NCBI GenBank assembly: GCA_008711295.1
Contig: VUYV01000045.1
Span: forward strand, 4,792,770 to 4,856,769
Source of the DNA: Anarhynchus alexandrinus
Lineage: Eukaryota; Chordata; Aves; Charadriiformes; Charadriidae
Length of the DNA stretch: 64,000 nucleotides
Direction of reading: 5' to 3'
The notes under the pieces are model-generated. The model was not told the origin of the DNA. It ran no database searches and saw only the letters and a program-made list of their open reading frames with translations. The stretch's first letter is position 1; each line of letters starts with the position of its first letter. Both the position numbers and the translations under genes were made by a program. Shown here piece by piece: positions 14,227 through 28,490 of this stretch.

Positions 14227-17200
14227 CCTAATCCCAGGCACTTGGTTTGGCATAACTTTTCCCATGTGGCTGTACATCGTGGTCCTCCCTTCTCCATCCA
14301 GGGAGAAGGCTGTGCCTGCAGAAGACAGTGTCACCAAGCCCGTGTCTGCTTCCTCTTTCCCGTGGCTCCAGGGAAGGGCGCTCAGCAGGGAGGGTGAGCC
14401 TTCTCCTCCAGGAATGGTGGTGGAGCAGCAGCTGGGGTCAGCCGTAGGCGTGCTGGAGACCTCTTTTGCTTATGGAAATACCGTAACTGTTCCGATCAGG
14501 GCAAGTGTGGCGAAATATTTTATCTCTGCATTTCTGCAAAAGCAAATGAGAACATAAGATTGGCATTAGTGGCAGAGGCCAGTACTGAAGCTTTTACAAA
14601 GGACTTCCCACTCCAGTCAAAGAAATAATGTGCCTCTTCTACAGCTTTTTGCTGTAATAGCTGTCTTGGCCAAAGGCATAAAGAGGCTTGATCCTTGACT
14701 TGGTCCCTGACTGACACAAAAGCTCTCACTGTGGATACACTTAGGACAAACCTTTACTTTTACTGAAACACTTCTCGCTTGCTGGATGAGGGAAGAGGGA
14801 CCCCAGGAAAAAGCTGTGCCAGCAAATAAAGTGATTTTGCTGGTACGAATGAGGGCTGTGCTGGGAACGCACTGTCAGTACAGTTTGCTAGGACAGCTGC
14901 ACCAGCAGAGCTATCCTATTCTGGATACAGCCTTGTCTTCTGTTCCAGTTTGTCATGCATGATTTATCTTTCTGTCACCTCTTCAGGTCCCCAGGCACCT
15001 CTCAGCGTAAAAAGAAATTAAAACACAATACAGATGAGTCTGCTCTGTATTGGAGTCTTGACCTTTAATATATCAGGTTTTCATATTGCAACTTTCCCAG
15101 CAAATGGGCTGTCCTACAAGAACTGAGGTTGCTTTAGTGATCTGCAGAGATCCCACCTCAGCCATGCTTCAGTTTTATTTGCTTCCACCTGCGAGCTCTC
15201 AGGCTGCCTGAAATACCTTTGAGAGGCGATAAGGTTTTCAGATTGCCTGGGAGATCATAACCATGAACTCCAGTGATCCAATGAGGAAAAAAAATTATCA
15301 TCAAAAATCAGAGAAAACAGCCCGGCAGACCAAGTGTCAGAAAGATTGCTTAATGTTTTGTCCTGTTACACCAGTTTAATTTTTATCCGGCTTTGGGTTT
15401 GTTTTTTTTTTTTTCTACTTGGTGCTCTCGTTACATTTTCCTTCCTTTATTAAAGAAAGCATTTGCATCTTGCTCTGTGCTTTTGCGGCAGCGTTCCTCC
15501 TGAGCACACTGGTATGGCGCTCCAATGGCAGGTTCGCAGTCAGACTCCTTAGATCAATAAACCGTCTTAGTTAGTTGTTGAGTATACCAGATTTGAATTT
15601 TAAAAATCCACCGTCGCACTTACAATACCACAGAGGCCAAGACCTGATGTAAATTTTAAAAAGGCATCTGAAGAATTGCTCAGTATTTCTGCTGTAAAGC
15701 TTTGCCAGCATTACCTTTTGACCAGATCTCTGTTCGATTGGGTTTCGGTCTCATGTTTTTCTCTGCAACTATTGAAGGTGGGTTGTGGGTTGTTTTTTTT
15801 TTTTTCTCCAAGAGACAGACAACTGTGTCTTTAAAGAAACAAAACAACTGTGTCAACAGATGGGAGAGAAAATGCTGTGTCTGAAATAGTGCTAGGAATA
15901 AACCGTGTTAAAAATAGGTAGTCTTGCCACAACTGTTTCTTTGGCCAATGTGGAAATCCTTCTTTCCTATACTAGCGCATTATCAAAACTATACTTAAAA
16001 CCCTGCTAGAAACCCTGGGGCAAATTAGTCTATAGAGTGTTGCTAGAACAATAATTACCCTTTTCCTGCCTAATTGTAGCAGCCACGCTAGCAAAGGAGA
16101 AAGGCTGAGGAAGCTGCGCTGCCACAGGAGAGCTCGGAACAGTCCCGGGACTGACGCCCGGTCAGCAGCAGCTCAAACGCAGCTCTTGCACTTGTGGATA
16201 GAGATTTTAGTGATGTGACCCCCTCTCTGTTCCCATCAGTACTAGGACAACTGGGACACCAGAGGATGCCAGAATTTTCCTTTTTCTTAGAAGCATCATT
16301 TCCCTCCTAGGAATGGAGAGAAATAATTTTCCTGTCCCACAAACTACCTGGGGAGAACCCAGGGCAGTTTTGCTAACAAGTTGGGGTGTTTGTTTTTTTA
16401 AAGAAAACTCCTGCCCTCCCCGAAACGGGAACACAAGTTGAACTATGCTTAAACGTGCTTGTTACTAGCAGAATTACAGCTGCAGTTTAGACATTGCATT
16501 TCTGCTTTCCATCTGTTGTCTCACTTATTTTTGCCGTCTGTCTCCTTGCTTTCAATTGTCTCTTCTGTGTCTCAGCTTATCCAATTTTCAGGGCTGGCCA
16601 GCCATTTCAGCATTATCGCTGTCCTAATGGCTGTAAGGAGAGCACAGCAGCTCTTCGCTAAATGATTTTTTTTTTTCCCCCCACGATGCCTCTGCGCTTT
16701 AGTTTGGTCGGTCTTTGTTTGTGCTCGGTGCTCCCTGTCGTGTCACCCGGGAAGAGAGGAGATGTTTGCATCCTGCCTATTTTTTGCTGGAGTCGTTGAA
16801 TTTCTGCTCTACAGCTCTACAGCTCGCGTTGCCTTTGGGGCAGGGACAGATTGGGATCTCAAATGGGGCACGAATCAGAGGGTTGACCCCGGGCTGGCTG
16901 TCTCGGGCAGCCTGGAGGAGCTGGAGAACAGGAAGAGCCTGGCCCTGGCCCGCAGCGCTCCCTTCTCCCCATGTCCCCCCCCCGAGCCGTCCGCCGGGGG
17001 GACCCGCTTGGGAGGAAGCAGCCTCGGGTAGCTGAGCATAATTTAGGGCAGTCCCGCGGTGTTTGTAATGGATTCCTGATCTCTGAGACGAAATGCAAAG
17101 GTAGATGAGGGCCTTTCATGTGGGGCAGAGGCAGGCGAGTGGTGCGGCCTCCTCCTGCTGCTGATGCTGCTGCTGAGCGTAAATTCCCCGTGAGCGGTTC

Positions 17201-20200
17201 CAGCCCGGCTGTTTGCAACAGGCTTCTCCTTTCCCACTTGTCTGCAGTCGAGGAATGCTCCTGGGGATCCGTGCTTGCCTGGAAGTCGTCTCTGTTAGAT
17301 TAATGTTGTTTGCTAAGACTAAAGGAAATTTAAAGGAAAAGAAAAGGTTTCAGATGTCTTCAGAGGCTGCCCAGTTACTTCAGTGCTTCAAGGAAATAGC
17401 CGTATTCCTTATCAAAGTGGTGTGTTCGTTATCCCTACTCTTCCCTCATTCCCATGGGAGGGAAATGGAAATGGAGGAGTTGAAACGCCCGTTATTTTCT
17501 GCTCCTCTTCCAGGGGATAAGAAAGCTCCCAGTCCACTTTGTAAAAAGGCTGAGAGGCTCATCAGCAATTCTGGATGTATGGGATTTCCTATGGTAGCTT
17601 CTTCCCTCCTCTTTTCTGTGTTAACCTCCTTCCACCTCTGTGGTCCCCTGCAATCCGTGGGTAGTATGTATGTATGTCTGTGACCACTCCAAGGATGTAT
17701 CCCATGGCTTTTTTTTTAAATTTGTTTTTGCTTAACCAGTCTATGGATGAGTTAAAAATGCTAGTACCTTACATGCATAAGTTGCAGTTTGATTAACAAA
17801 TGAATTCTGCCTTCTTCCAGCATGATGAGCTCTAAAGGAAATCAAGGGAAGTTTTGTGCAACATCCTCAGTCTGTGAAAAACCCATATTCAGAGAGACGC
17901 ACGCTACCTATTCACTTTTGACTTGAGCACATGCTTTGCTTTGCTGAATTGGCTTTACTGATTAGAGATGGAATTAGGCATATGCTTAAATGACTTGCTT
18001 AGCTGTGACTGAGCTTGCATAATTTGCTGGAGCTTTCCCGTTGAATTCAGTGAGAGCAGACTCAGGCCACAGTGACAGAGAGGTGATGCAGTTGTAATTG
18101 GCAGGATATGTCAATTAAAATTTCTTCCCTTTGTATTGTAAAATGAGGTTTTGCTTTCTCATTACTGCCAGTTTCAAATATGGTTGTGAATTGTGGTCAA
18201 GTCAATATGGGACAAGTATAGCAAAATGGTTTTGCATCAGCTATAGGAATATATAGCTAAAAGCTCTCCTGTAGCTGTATCCAGGCTAACTGCTTGCTGT
18301 TGCACTGCCTCATTTTTCAAACTGTTTCATTCTTGTGTTGGACACCAAAATCATTAGAAAACATTCACTGGCAGCATTTAATAGCATATATTTGGAATGT
18401 GAAATAAAGAAACCAGACATTGGTGATGCACCACTAATCTATTAGTAATTTGTTTAGCTGCACTCCTCCACACATGCAAGAGAATAAAATAGAAGTTATT
18501 AAAATAAAAGTGATTTATAAAAAATCTTCGTATTTATGGCCCTTTGGTTTTTTTTTTCTTTAGCATACCAGCTCATTTTCTTTTTCTGAGAGTCAATGGT
18601 GATGGCAGAAGGTGAAAAATTGCAAACAAAACGAAGGAGAAGTTCAAGTTAGCTGTGGAGCCAAAAGTGTGATTCAGGAGCTGAAAATATCTCTGCACTT
18701 CATGCATCAAACTCAAACACTGTGCTTTGGCAACGCCCCCTGGATTAGAAGCAGAGTTTGAGGTCATTCCTCCTCCAGCCTGCCATGTATGGATAGGGCC
18801 CACGCTCATGACAAATTACTGACTTACTGAGCGCACACACCAAGAGCAGAGTGACATCAGTGCAGAGGGATCTTGCCTCACTGAGGAGGACCGAAGACTC
18901 CACTGCTGCCTTTCTCTTGTCTGTCTTTAGACCTGGAGGACCACCGTGGAGGTACTGGGAAAGAGGACACTTTAAACAGTCCCCTTCTAGATGTGGCAAT
19001 AACAAGGGATAGTGAGGTAGAGCACTTGTCTGCTTGTAAAGAGGTCACGCAGCATCCAGCAGAAGTGCTAACAAAGTGTGTGGTCAGAGGTGTTTTGGTG
19101 GCCCATTCAGATTTTTAAGACAAACGATCAGCTGCCAGCGATGGTGCTTCATTGTGGCTACCGACCTGAAACCACAGGAGTGTATCCTGTGCTGTACAAG
19201 CTGGCTTTGCAACCAGGAGCACAGTGTCAGAGACTGATCTCAGCTTATCTAGTGTAAATCCAGAGTGCCTTGAAGGAAGTCTGTGCTTTGACTTAACACC
19301 AGTCTCACCGAGGTCTTAGTTTTATTTTATACAGAACGTTGGCTTAGATTTTGCAGGTGACAACAACCAAAACTCTGTAAACAGACCCTAAGTCCTTAGA
19401 TTATTTTCCCCACTGACAAATTTCTGTTGTTCCGGGGCATCACACTTCCCTCCTGGTGTCCTGCATGTCTGACTAGTTGCCAGCTTCTCAGGAGCAAGTT
19501 AGCTTTCATCTACCACCAAGATTGTCCAGCACTGCTGCCATCGCTCTGCCATGGGCTTGAACTTGTGATGGTCTTTCCATGGAGGCGGAGATAATTTTGA
19601 CAGCTCAAGCGATTGTCATGGGCTTGTAGGACACCTGCTGCACTGCAGCCTGCTTGCTTGGTGGCTATGAGTGGCTCTGCCTCAGTTTCTTCATTGTGCA
19701 CCTGGCTGCACTGGTTTTTCCCAGTGCACGGGTGTCACAGCAGGATAGTCATTCAAAGAGGGAAGGAAAGCCGAGGCACTCGGTGTAGGAGGTTCTTTGT
19801 GGTGATTTTGCTGAAGCCTGTTTGGATTGTGTAGAGCATGAACTTTACCTGGAATGCTATCTGGGGCTCAGCTGAGACCTGATGTTTTCTGCCCGCTCTC
19901 GGAGGCTCGCCAGATGTACTCGCATCTTGCTGCCAGCTGCCTGCACAAACAGCCCTCTTCTCTTGGCGACAGCAGGCAAGGCAAATGGGTTGAGCAACGT
20001 GTGTATGTGGACACCGTGTCAATTGTCAGCCTGACCATTGTCTAAAAGCATCAAGCCTGGTTAGTGAGGGCACTGATCTCAGCTGGCAGCGTCTAAACTG
20101 TTATTTGCAGTGAGGTTATGGACCTATACTTAGGGGGATGTGCTCTTGCTAATTTAGCTCCTGGCTGAAGTGAAAAAAAAGTAACCCAAAATCATAGTTC

Positions 20201-23200
20201 GAGCGCTGGCAGCAAAATAAGATCCTGCGCAGAGTGGGCTCTGGGGGTAGAGGAGGTAATCTAGGGAGGATCCAAAGAAGAAATTATGTGCTTGATTTTA
20301 ATAAAGTGAATCAACTATGTGTAAAGTAAACAAACAAAGTTCATAGGTCATGTTCCAAAAGTCATTTGGCATGATACATCTTTTAGGTAAATTTTGTTCT
20401 GATTGTTAACTTTCTGCAGAGCCTGAGAGACAATAAAACCAGCTCTGCTAACACACACGTGTGTTAGTAAATATGGCTATTTTTATTTCTATAATATGTA
20501 TACATACGCATATATGCATATATACAGACATATATTTATGTATATACACACATGTATGTATGCATATAAATTCATGCATGTATAAGCTTCAACAACTTAA
20601 AATTTTACAAAGATTTCTTGGTGCTCTTTGCATCCAGATCTGCAACATGGTGCTAGCATTCAGGATACCAAAATGAAGTAAAGCTGTCAATTAACAAAAT
20701 TTAAATGGGCTATTGCACTCCTATTGAGAAAAATGTGGAAAATAAATTAAAAAAAAGCATAAATACTGAAAAATAAATTAGGTTTCAAATGTCTTCTTTA
20801 GTAATGAAGACAAAAATGTTTACAGCATAGAGACATTTGATTCAAAAAATAAATTATATCTCTTTAACTTTGGAAGTAGTTCAGGATTTGATCCATTAAT
20901 TTCATCAAACTGCTCATCAAACGTATTTCTGCAGTATCGAGAGCTGCCAGAATGACCTGAAATTAAGAGGGCAAAGGTAGAACCACTGTAAGTATTTTAA
21001 TTCATCTATTCCCAGATGATTTGTGTGAACACATTAAGAACACCAGTAATGTAATGGGAATAATTTTCTTCCACTTTTCCCAAATTCAATTGCATACGGT
21101 ATGATTGCATTTGATCAGGACGTGAACGTCATTTCTCAGATGATTGTGTTCTGCCATTGATCATATGAAGTCAATTTAAAGTATGACATTGCTTTTACCT
21201 TCCTCAAGTAGGAAGACATTTTTGCTTCTAGTCTTAGATACTGTAGCTATCAAATTGTGTGTATAATAAATTGTGCTTTGTTTAGAGAGTGATAACTAAA
21301 ATATTGCCCAATGAGAGAAAAAGTACCGAGATTGAGATTGATGTCTGGAGCTTAATGCATCACAGCTGCAACCAAGCGAATTTTAGACTTCTTACTTCTC
21401 CCATTACAGACTGTAACTCACTGAGTTCTCCGGACTTTCTGTGTTTGAAAAGGAGAAAGGGGGCAAAGAGAGCATTAGAAAATCCGCACAGACTGGGCTC
21501 ACAGTCTCTACCTACTACAGGGGTAGCGGTTGCTACCTGCAATTTGAATGGCACCCGGCTTGCTGATAGACCTGGTCAGAGGCTTTAGGTGAATTCCCAA
21601 ACCCTGGTAAGGTCTGTGCTGGAACGCTCTCTGCTGCAAGTCAGTTAAGGAGTAACACGGGTACGGCTTTATTTGCCCTTTGTACTCTTGAGGCAATTTC
21701 ACCCATTTATAGTGCTATTTCAGAACCTTAGAATAATTAGCAGTAAAATAAATGTTATCCAATTGCTTTCCTTAAACATTAGTTTCTGATTAAAATACAC
21801 ATGAGATGTCTGGTATTTTTTACCTTGTAAAGTGCACAGGAATCTCCCTGTCACCCCACTACCCCCAACTGACCTTACAGTGTCGGTGTAACAGATATAT
21901 AAGACAAAACAAAGTCCTTCTTGTTGATCCATGAAATGAATTAATCTTTATGGTCAGGTGATGCTGATGCCTACTGCTAAATTTTTATTTCGCCATTGAA
22001 GGTGTAGTTTTATGATTACAGAATGATTACGGGAGTTGCCAAGGAAGAAGCTAGCAGTCTTTCAAAAACAGATGGTGTAAGAGTCCTTATCAGAGGACTT
22101 CTGCCTGTGTGCTTTCCAGGTCCTGCGTAAAAGGTTAATCCCCGAGTGTCCGAGATACAAAGTTCAAATTGAAAAAAAACCTCTTCCGAGCAGCAAGACA
22201 TGCCGTGCTTCTCATACTCTCATTTCCCTTCTGATGTGCTTGTTTAATCTTAGTCTCCATGGCTGGCAAACAACTGCAGCAGATGAGGAGAGTCATGACC
22301 AGATATGACCAAACACTCGCAAGCGCTCAGCAGCGGTGGTTGCATCGCTCTCTGCCTTTGGTGGGCAGTCGCCGAAGGCACGCTCGTTTGCTTTTGCTGC
22401 CAAAGAGCCAAGGATTGCACAAATTTTACTAATGCAGTGATAAAAACAAATTAAAACTTCCTGGTTTTAGTATCTCAACAATGCCTCTGGGAGCTTTAAT
22501 TGGGCAGTAAAATCCTGTTTGATGACACGTGCATTATCTGGGGTTGTCAGAGACTCTGCAGGTTGGCCGTTCCCTCAGACCACGTCCTGTTTGCTAGCGC
22601 CAGTGCTGCTGTCAGATGGCGGGTTAGTAAGGAGATGCAGTAGTACTGCCTGACAAAATCCTACTGTCCTTAACCAGATCTTGCTCTAGATAATATTTTG
22701 CCTAATTGTAAGTAACGATTAAGCTTCTTAAAGACTCAGAAACTGATCCGGCCTTCACTGAAATCAGGGGGAGTCTTTCACACTTGGATCAGAAGCTGAA
22801 GTATCCTTTGAGGAACACCGCTGTAGGCAGCGAGGTTACCCCAGCGAGAGGGAAGACGCTGGCTCCCATCAGTTAAGAGCTAAAAAAGAAATTAGGGAAA
22901 ATGGAATATAGTGTTCCTCATGGATTTCAGTTTAAATACTCTTTATGAAGCTGGAGCAGCAGCAGTGTGATTTCGTTTCATAAATGACATCTTTCACTTA
23001 TGGCTTCATTCTCTTTTCACGAAAGTCCCCTCTGTTGCTGCCAGGGTGCTACAGAGAGGATTTAGTGTAAATGAGAATACAGACCCTTGCCTTTGGGTTG
23101 TGGATTAGATAAACCAATTCACAATGGACATTAATTAAAAGTAACTGTGTGCAACTGTAGCCAGCATCACTAAAGCCAGTTAGGCCTGTGAGAGCACAGG

Positions 23201-25375
23201 GTGACCTGCCTGGGGGCTGGAAGGTATCCATGCCACGCCAGGGAGAGGACGCTACAATCCAGAGCACCCCTAGGTCCCACTGAAGGATGGGGGAATAAGG
23301 ACTCATGACTTCTTTATTGCTTTGCTTTATTTTTTGACTGGAACTTTTCTCAGGCCAGTTGTAAAAATAGCGAGTGAAATACTGGCCCTGCTAAAAACAG
23401 AGTTTTGCCCTTGAGTCCAGCCGTGCCAAGGTTTCACCCGCAGATTAAAACCGTATTGGGCCCTGTCTGTTCAAAGGTTCAAAAGTGGTTCCTGGCTCCA
23501 TATCTAGATCATTTCCTAGAAAGTTGTATATTGATGTGATAAAGCGTCAGGGTCTGGAGCCAGAGCATATGTTATTTCATATACTCAGATGCCTGTATAG
23601 ACCACTGTTGACATTGCCGGTCAGTAACACGTTATCCTTTGCTATTTGTTTTTGTTGCTGATAGCAAACATTACAGGGAAAAAAAGCATAAGCATATGCC
23701 TTTTATTGCTAACCTGTTCCAGGCCTGCTTTACCCTTCAGCTTTTGGCATCCCGTTTCCACCATTTCACATCCCCACTCTGCAAGTGGTGGAGGTGCCAT
23801 GTGTTGCCACCCCACGCTGGACAGGCTTTGCCCTTTGTGTGGGGCAGCGTGGGCAGCCGTCCCACTTGCTGGAAGCAGAGGGAAATTTGCTGTTGGCTTC
23901 AGTGCCAGTATGGTCAGGCCACGCCACATATCTGCAAGTCCGGTGTCCTACGTTTGAGATTTTCCTGTCCAAATCCTCTGGTGTGCTCCTCTGCCATGGT
24001 GTTTGTAAGCCTTTGAGGAGCAGGTACCTTCTCCTGCTGCAGTGACCCAACTGCCCGGAGATGGTGGCCAGCCAGGGCTCAGTGTCACAGCCAGGGAAGA
24101 CAGCAGGAGAAGGGGAGACACGAGCTGCACTTCTCGCTGGGACCATGTGCTCCCCTGGGGTGCTGCCCTGTCCAGGAGCACACCCATCCTGGGATGCCCA
24201 CACTTATTGCCCATCCCTGTCACATCACCTGGGGTGGCATCTCACGCGTGGGCGTTCAAGGACACAGGGAAGCCTGAGAGAGAGTGCTCTGGGCAAAACG
24301 TGTGCTGTGGTTGTCGTGTGTTCACACAGCAACATTCTTCAACAAAATCAGAATAGCCAGGCCCGTTGGAGTATGTGGTCACTAGAAGATCACTGAAGGT
24401 ATATTGTCTCGGTATTAATGAGGTGGGCATTTCAGTCAGCTTTATTATGTGCAAATTAGATATGAGTCTCCAGTTCCTGGTGCACTGTCTGTATGCCCTG
24501 ATTAAGGGTAGCCTCCACGTATTCAATAACCCCCTCCCTGCAGGTGTAAATAGGGCAGCCTGTAGCTGTCTAACGCATCTAACGCATTAAGGAACACATC
24601 TCCTGGTGCTCTGTGCCTCGGACACACAGATGTACATACATTCCTGCATACATGCCTACAGCAGGTCTTTTGTATACAGAAAGTGCTTTTTTGTGGTCTT
24701 TCCCAGAGTACCATTGCATGTAAAGAGACATTTAAGGTTTATGAGTGATTTTCACAGTGTACACTAATAACCTATTTTCTAAACCAGACTAGCATCATAT
24801 GGAAAGGGAATTTTTAGAGGCGATCTCACTTTTAAAGCACAGTGCTAGACTGGAAAGAAGCAGGATGAAAGACAATTGCACTGCTCTGATTTAATAACAG
24901 GAAAGTATTTGCATTTAATTAAAAAATATGTGCTCTTAAATTCTGATTTGGGCATGATCTTTTCAAAATGAGGCAGAAAACCTGGAACTGCAAGCCCTAA
25001 AGGTAAATAGACTACAAAGGCACTTCTGTGCTTTGTGTGTTTACACTGCTTGTTGTTTACATCATGTTTGAAAATACATCATTACATGTACCTTTTGGTC
25101 TTGTATGTCTATTGTTTTCACCTCAGAATATATTAGTTGATGTGTATTCTAGCCCACAGCAAGCTGGAAACCACAGGACAGCTACTGATTGCTGGTGCCA
25201 CATTGCTCTGATGGAAAAAGACCTGAGTAGCAAGAAGGACTGTAACTGAATCGCTGAAGTTTACTTACACGTATTGATGTAGCCAACGCTGTAATGTCAA
25301 TTAGGTTATAAAATCAAACAGCAGGATGAATTGACCACAATCCTTAAAAATCTTTCATACTTGTTTTCCAAATAG
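14227..25375. other. noncoding stretch, no gene recognised
   Basis: No exon or gene is recognised. GC rises around 16720-17200, where long overlapping frames occur on both strands, a sign of composition rather than coding. A GC-rich stretch at 23750-24250 behaves the same way. A 9-bp tandem pair (taacgcat-) lies at 24571-24588. The remainder is neutral to AT-rich, consistent with intron or flank. Confidence 0.55.
20491..20584. repeat. imperfect TA/CA/TG/GC alternating repeat
   Basis: About 90 bp consists mostly of alternating pyrimidine-purine steps (tatgtatacata, catatatgcatatata, tatacacacatgtatgtatgcatat). It is a degenerate dinucleotide microsatellite. A short cysteine- and histidine-rich frame through it is an artefact of the repeat. 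Confidence 0.85.
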
Positions 25376-25473
25376 GTGGAGGAGAGAGTCAACAGCCATA
25401 TTCGCTGGAGTGGTAAACCAAATTGCCTTGACTGGAACCATTACTCACTTGCACCTTTGACGGCAGCAGCCAG
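25376..25473 (+). other. candidate noncoding leader exon of HIVEP2
   Basis: The 98-bp segment has an acceptor (cttgttttccaaatag) on its left and a consensus-like donor (agccag|gtaggag) on its right. It contains no ATG and no long frame, as expected for a 5' leader exon. It lies 29 kb upstream of the coding exon on the same strand. The evidence is splice-site pattern only, and comparable pairs occur by chance (for example 5850-5921), so this is a guess that needs transcript support. Confidence 0.25.
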
Positions 25474-27840
25474 GTAGGAGAGCGAAGAAAGGATGGGTTT
25501 GAGTGAACTGTGGGAGAGGGCCCGAGTGAATAGCTTTTCGTTCTCAGAAGGCTTCACGTGGAAATCACTCACATTTAAATACTAATTATGTGTCCCTTTG
25601 TTACAACTGAAGTCAGCTCTTGCTGAAATTGGAGGCGTTTCTCTTTTGGGACAGGTTATGTTTTTGGTTATTTAGAAGTGCTGTCTTTGCTTTGTCCACA
25701 TATTTGGTTTGCCACTTTCCCTTCTCTACGCAGTTCTTGCATCAAGCATCCAGGGAGCGCACTTTTTGAACCAAATAAACAGAAAAATATAAAAATACAA
25801 GAAGAAATGGTGGGTGGGGTTTTGATACCTGAAACGGTTATTTTTTCATTTTTAAGTCGTCTGAAAGTATAGGTTGGTGATATCTGCTTGACCATCTTGC
25901 CATTTCAAGTGCACTATTGACAATACTGTTCAAGGTTTATCTTTTCCTCTGGGTCTTGAACACTTGGGCACGTAGAAACTGCAGTTACGACAGTAGGATC
26001 CCCAACAGCGGTCCTACTATGGCATCAGACAGTTCAGAAGCCAGTTTATCTTGTCAAGAAAAGGCCTGTTTTCAGCTACTCATCGGAGCTCCATGTTTAT
26101 TTGGGTTGGTAGTCACAGGTTAGACAGGTTTCACGTTGACTTTGTCTCAAAAACTGTGCCTGTGTGCAGTACAGACAGAGTTACTTCTGGTGCTGTAGGA
26201 GACCTGAGGCACCGAGAAGCTCTTCTTCTCTGATCTTCTCTGTATGGCCACATCCTTGATGGTCAGAGAACTGTTAGACCTCAGAATTTAATGAGATTGG
26301 CTTGAAATACTGAGAAGTTAAGAAAAAGTTTGATCCTTCTCATTGGCTTTCTATTATTTTTTAATTATCCAATACTTATCTGCAACCAGAGGAGCTAGGC
26401 ATATAAGGAAGACACCAGACTCATGGGAAACCATGACCACAGGAGAAGGTATTCAAAGAAAACACAGGACATCTCTTGAGATAAACCCCCCAGGTTTTTC
26501 AGAACTATATAAATGGTGTTGGACTTATGTTTCACTCTATATATGAACTGGTGGAAAGAATGGAGGGGGTTAAATTGAGATGGGCTATTCCTTGAACCTT
26601 TGCTCAAACCTGGAACTGATCCCAAATGTTCTGCAGTCCAGGGTGGTGCTATACGGGACATCTCTTCTTATGGATCCCTCTCCAAGTCCCTGCAGTGGAA
26701 GCTGCACTCTTTCCCCTCGGCACTCTCTGCGAGCTGACCGAGATCTTTCCGTGCCGGCTGGGATCAGAGCTGGGTGGGTGCGAGGGGTGCAAACTGATGG
26801 CTGTCAGCAGGGGTGTTACCACCGAACGTGTCGGCAAAAAAGAAGGCGTCATCCCCGCCAGAGGTCCTGTGGAATTTATGTTGAAAGTTCAGCAGGAAAA
26901 CAAACTGTCCTCATGCACCCCTGAGCTCTGTTGCCAGTTTGGGAAGCATTAACAGCGTGTGAAATTTATAAGCAGGAGTAATGGAATACTCCTGCAGTAC
27001 AGAAACCTAGCCACGTCCTGACTCACCAGGCAGGATTTAAGTGGAAAACTGAGAACTTTGGTACACAAGAGCGTGGCGGCCATCCTCTGAAATGGGGTTT
27101 TAGCATAAATTTTTCAGGTTTCATTAGCGTGTAACTTAATGGTACTTCTGTGCATTGGGCCCTTATTGCTGCGGCTCTCTTGTACGCTGAGAACTCTCCG
27201 TGATAATGTGTCAGCCGAGTAATGGCACGCTTTACTTTTTTTGTTTGGAAAAATTGAATTTTAGAATTGATGCCCTCAATTAACGTAGTTCAGACCAATG
27301 TTATTGTAACTATGATAATATGTACCGCTGCCTTGTGTGCTAAGGATATTAAGGCAAGCACTTAATACTGGTAGGGTAGTAAATACGCTGCGTGAGCTAA
27401 TAAAAGGCTCCCATTAAGAAATTGAACCCTATTACTGTCTACCTTACAGGTGAAAGCTTGCAGTCTGATTGCACCGCTAGATACGGGGCGATAGGAAGGC
27501 GCATTTTCTCTGAAGACCGGAGCATGCAATGCTGCCAAACCAGCAGTCCCAGGCGCCCTGCAGGGAATGATTCTTGCAGTAGAGCGAGGTTGCACAAGCT
27601 GCGGTGGGGAGGAGTAGCTGCTTTACGGTAGCCGAGAATCCTTTGAAGATACTGGTCCCAATTCTCTACCGCCTGAAACCTTTTGCTATTTATACCTGGG
27701 TGAAGTGAATGCCGAGCGAGCATAAAATGCCACCACCCCAGTGCTAAAGGAGCTGTTATCCACTTTGCCCAAATATAAATGACTATGCAAAGGGTGAAGC
27801 AAGTTCAAGGTCTCTCTTTTTGTTATGACATTGCCCTTAG
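25474..27840. other. noncoding stretch, nothing recognised
   Basis: The frames at 26580-26950 overlap on both strands and resemble no known protein. I see no repeat family. The stretch leads into the CpG island on its right. Confidence 0.5.
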
Positions 27841-28490
27841 ATCCCGCTGCTCATCGCCGGCGGTGTCAACAGGAGCCGGCTGCGTCTCGGTGGCGGTTTG
27901 CGCTCGAGATGTGCAAATTCGGGGGGAAGCAAGAGCACTCGCTTCTTGTCCCGCTATTAGTCACAGGGGGGGAAAACCGTGTTTCGTCCTCCCCGTCCAG
28001 GCGGTGGCCGAGCAGGCTGGCGGGGCAACGGATTCATTCGTTCATCCTCCCACAGCCCGGGGAGGGGGAAGAAAGAGGATGGAAAACATCCAGAGGAGGC
28101 AGAAATGGGCGCTGCGACGTCGGCTCTCCCACTCCCCGGCCACGAAACGCCGCCGGGGCTGAGCCGCTGCCCGCCGCCCCCGCTGCCCCAGCGCCCCGGG
28201 GTGACGGCGGGGCTCCCGGCTCCGCGCCGNCCTCGGGATGCCGCGACACCCTGCTGCGGGCGGGGAGGTGCAGTATCTGTTTTCTGAGTCTGTTTTAAGT
28301 CAGAGTCGTGCCNNNNNNNNNNNNNNNCAAAAAAAAAAAAAAGAAAAAAAACCCACAAAACCTAAATCAGGACTTGTTTAGTGAAATCTAACAACTGAGC
28401 TTCATTTTTTCCCCATACGCAAGGTGCGCTTGGCGCGTCTGCCGTGCGGCCCCCGACGGGCGGTGTGATAGCCGGCGGCGCGTTAACATG
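27841..28490. promoter_or_regulatory. CpG island, candidate promoter
   Basis: By eye I count about 49 CpG dinucleotides between 27841 and 28290, far above the surrounding sequence. More than ten follow between 28421 and 28490. The two parts are separated by an assembly gap and an A-rich tract. CpG islands of this density usually mark vertebrate promoters, and the position, upstream and on the same side as HIVEP2, suits an alternative or main HIVEP2 start. No TATA box or start site can be fixed. Long open frames on both strands here result from base composition. A possible downstream exon is 28784-28898, with acceptor ttgttgttgtag and donor cgcagg|gtgagg. Confidence 0.5.
28313..28327. other. 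assembly gap (15 N)
   Basis: Fifteen undetermined bases interrupt the CpG island and are followed by an A-rich run. A single N also lies at 28230. The true length of missing sequence is unknown, so promoter or exon sequence may be absent here. Confidence 0.99.
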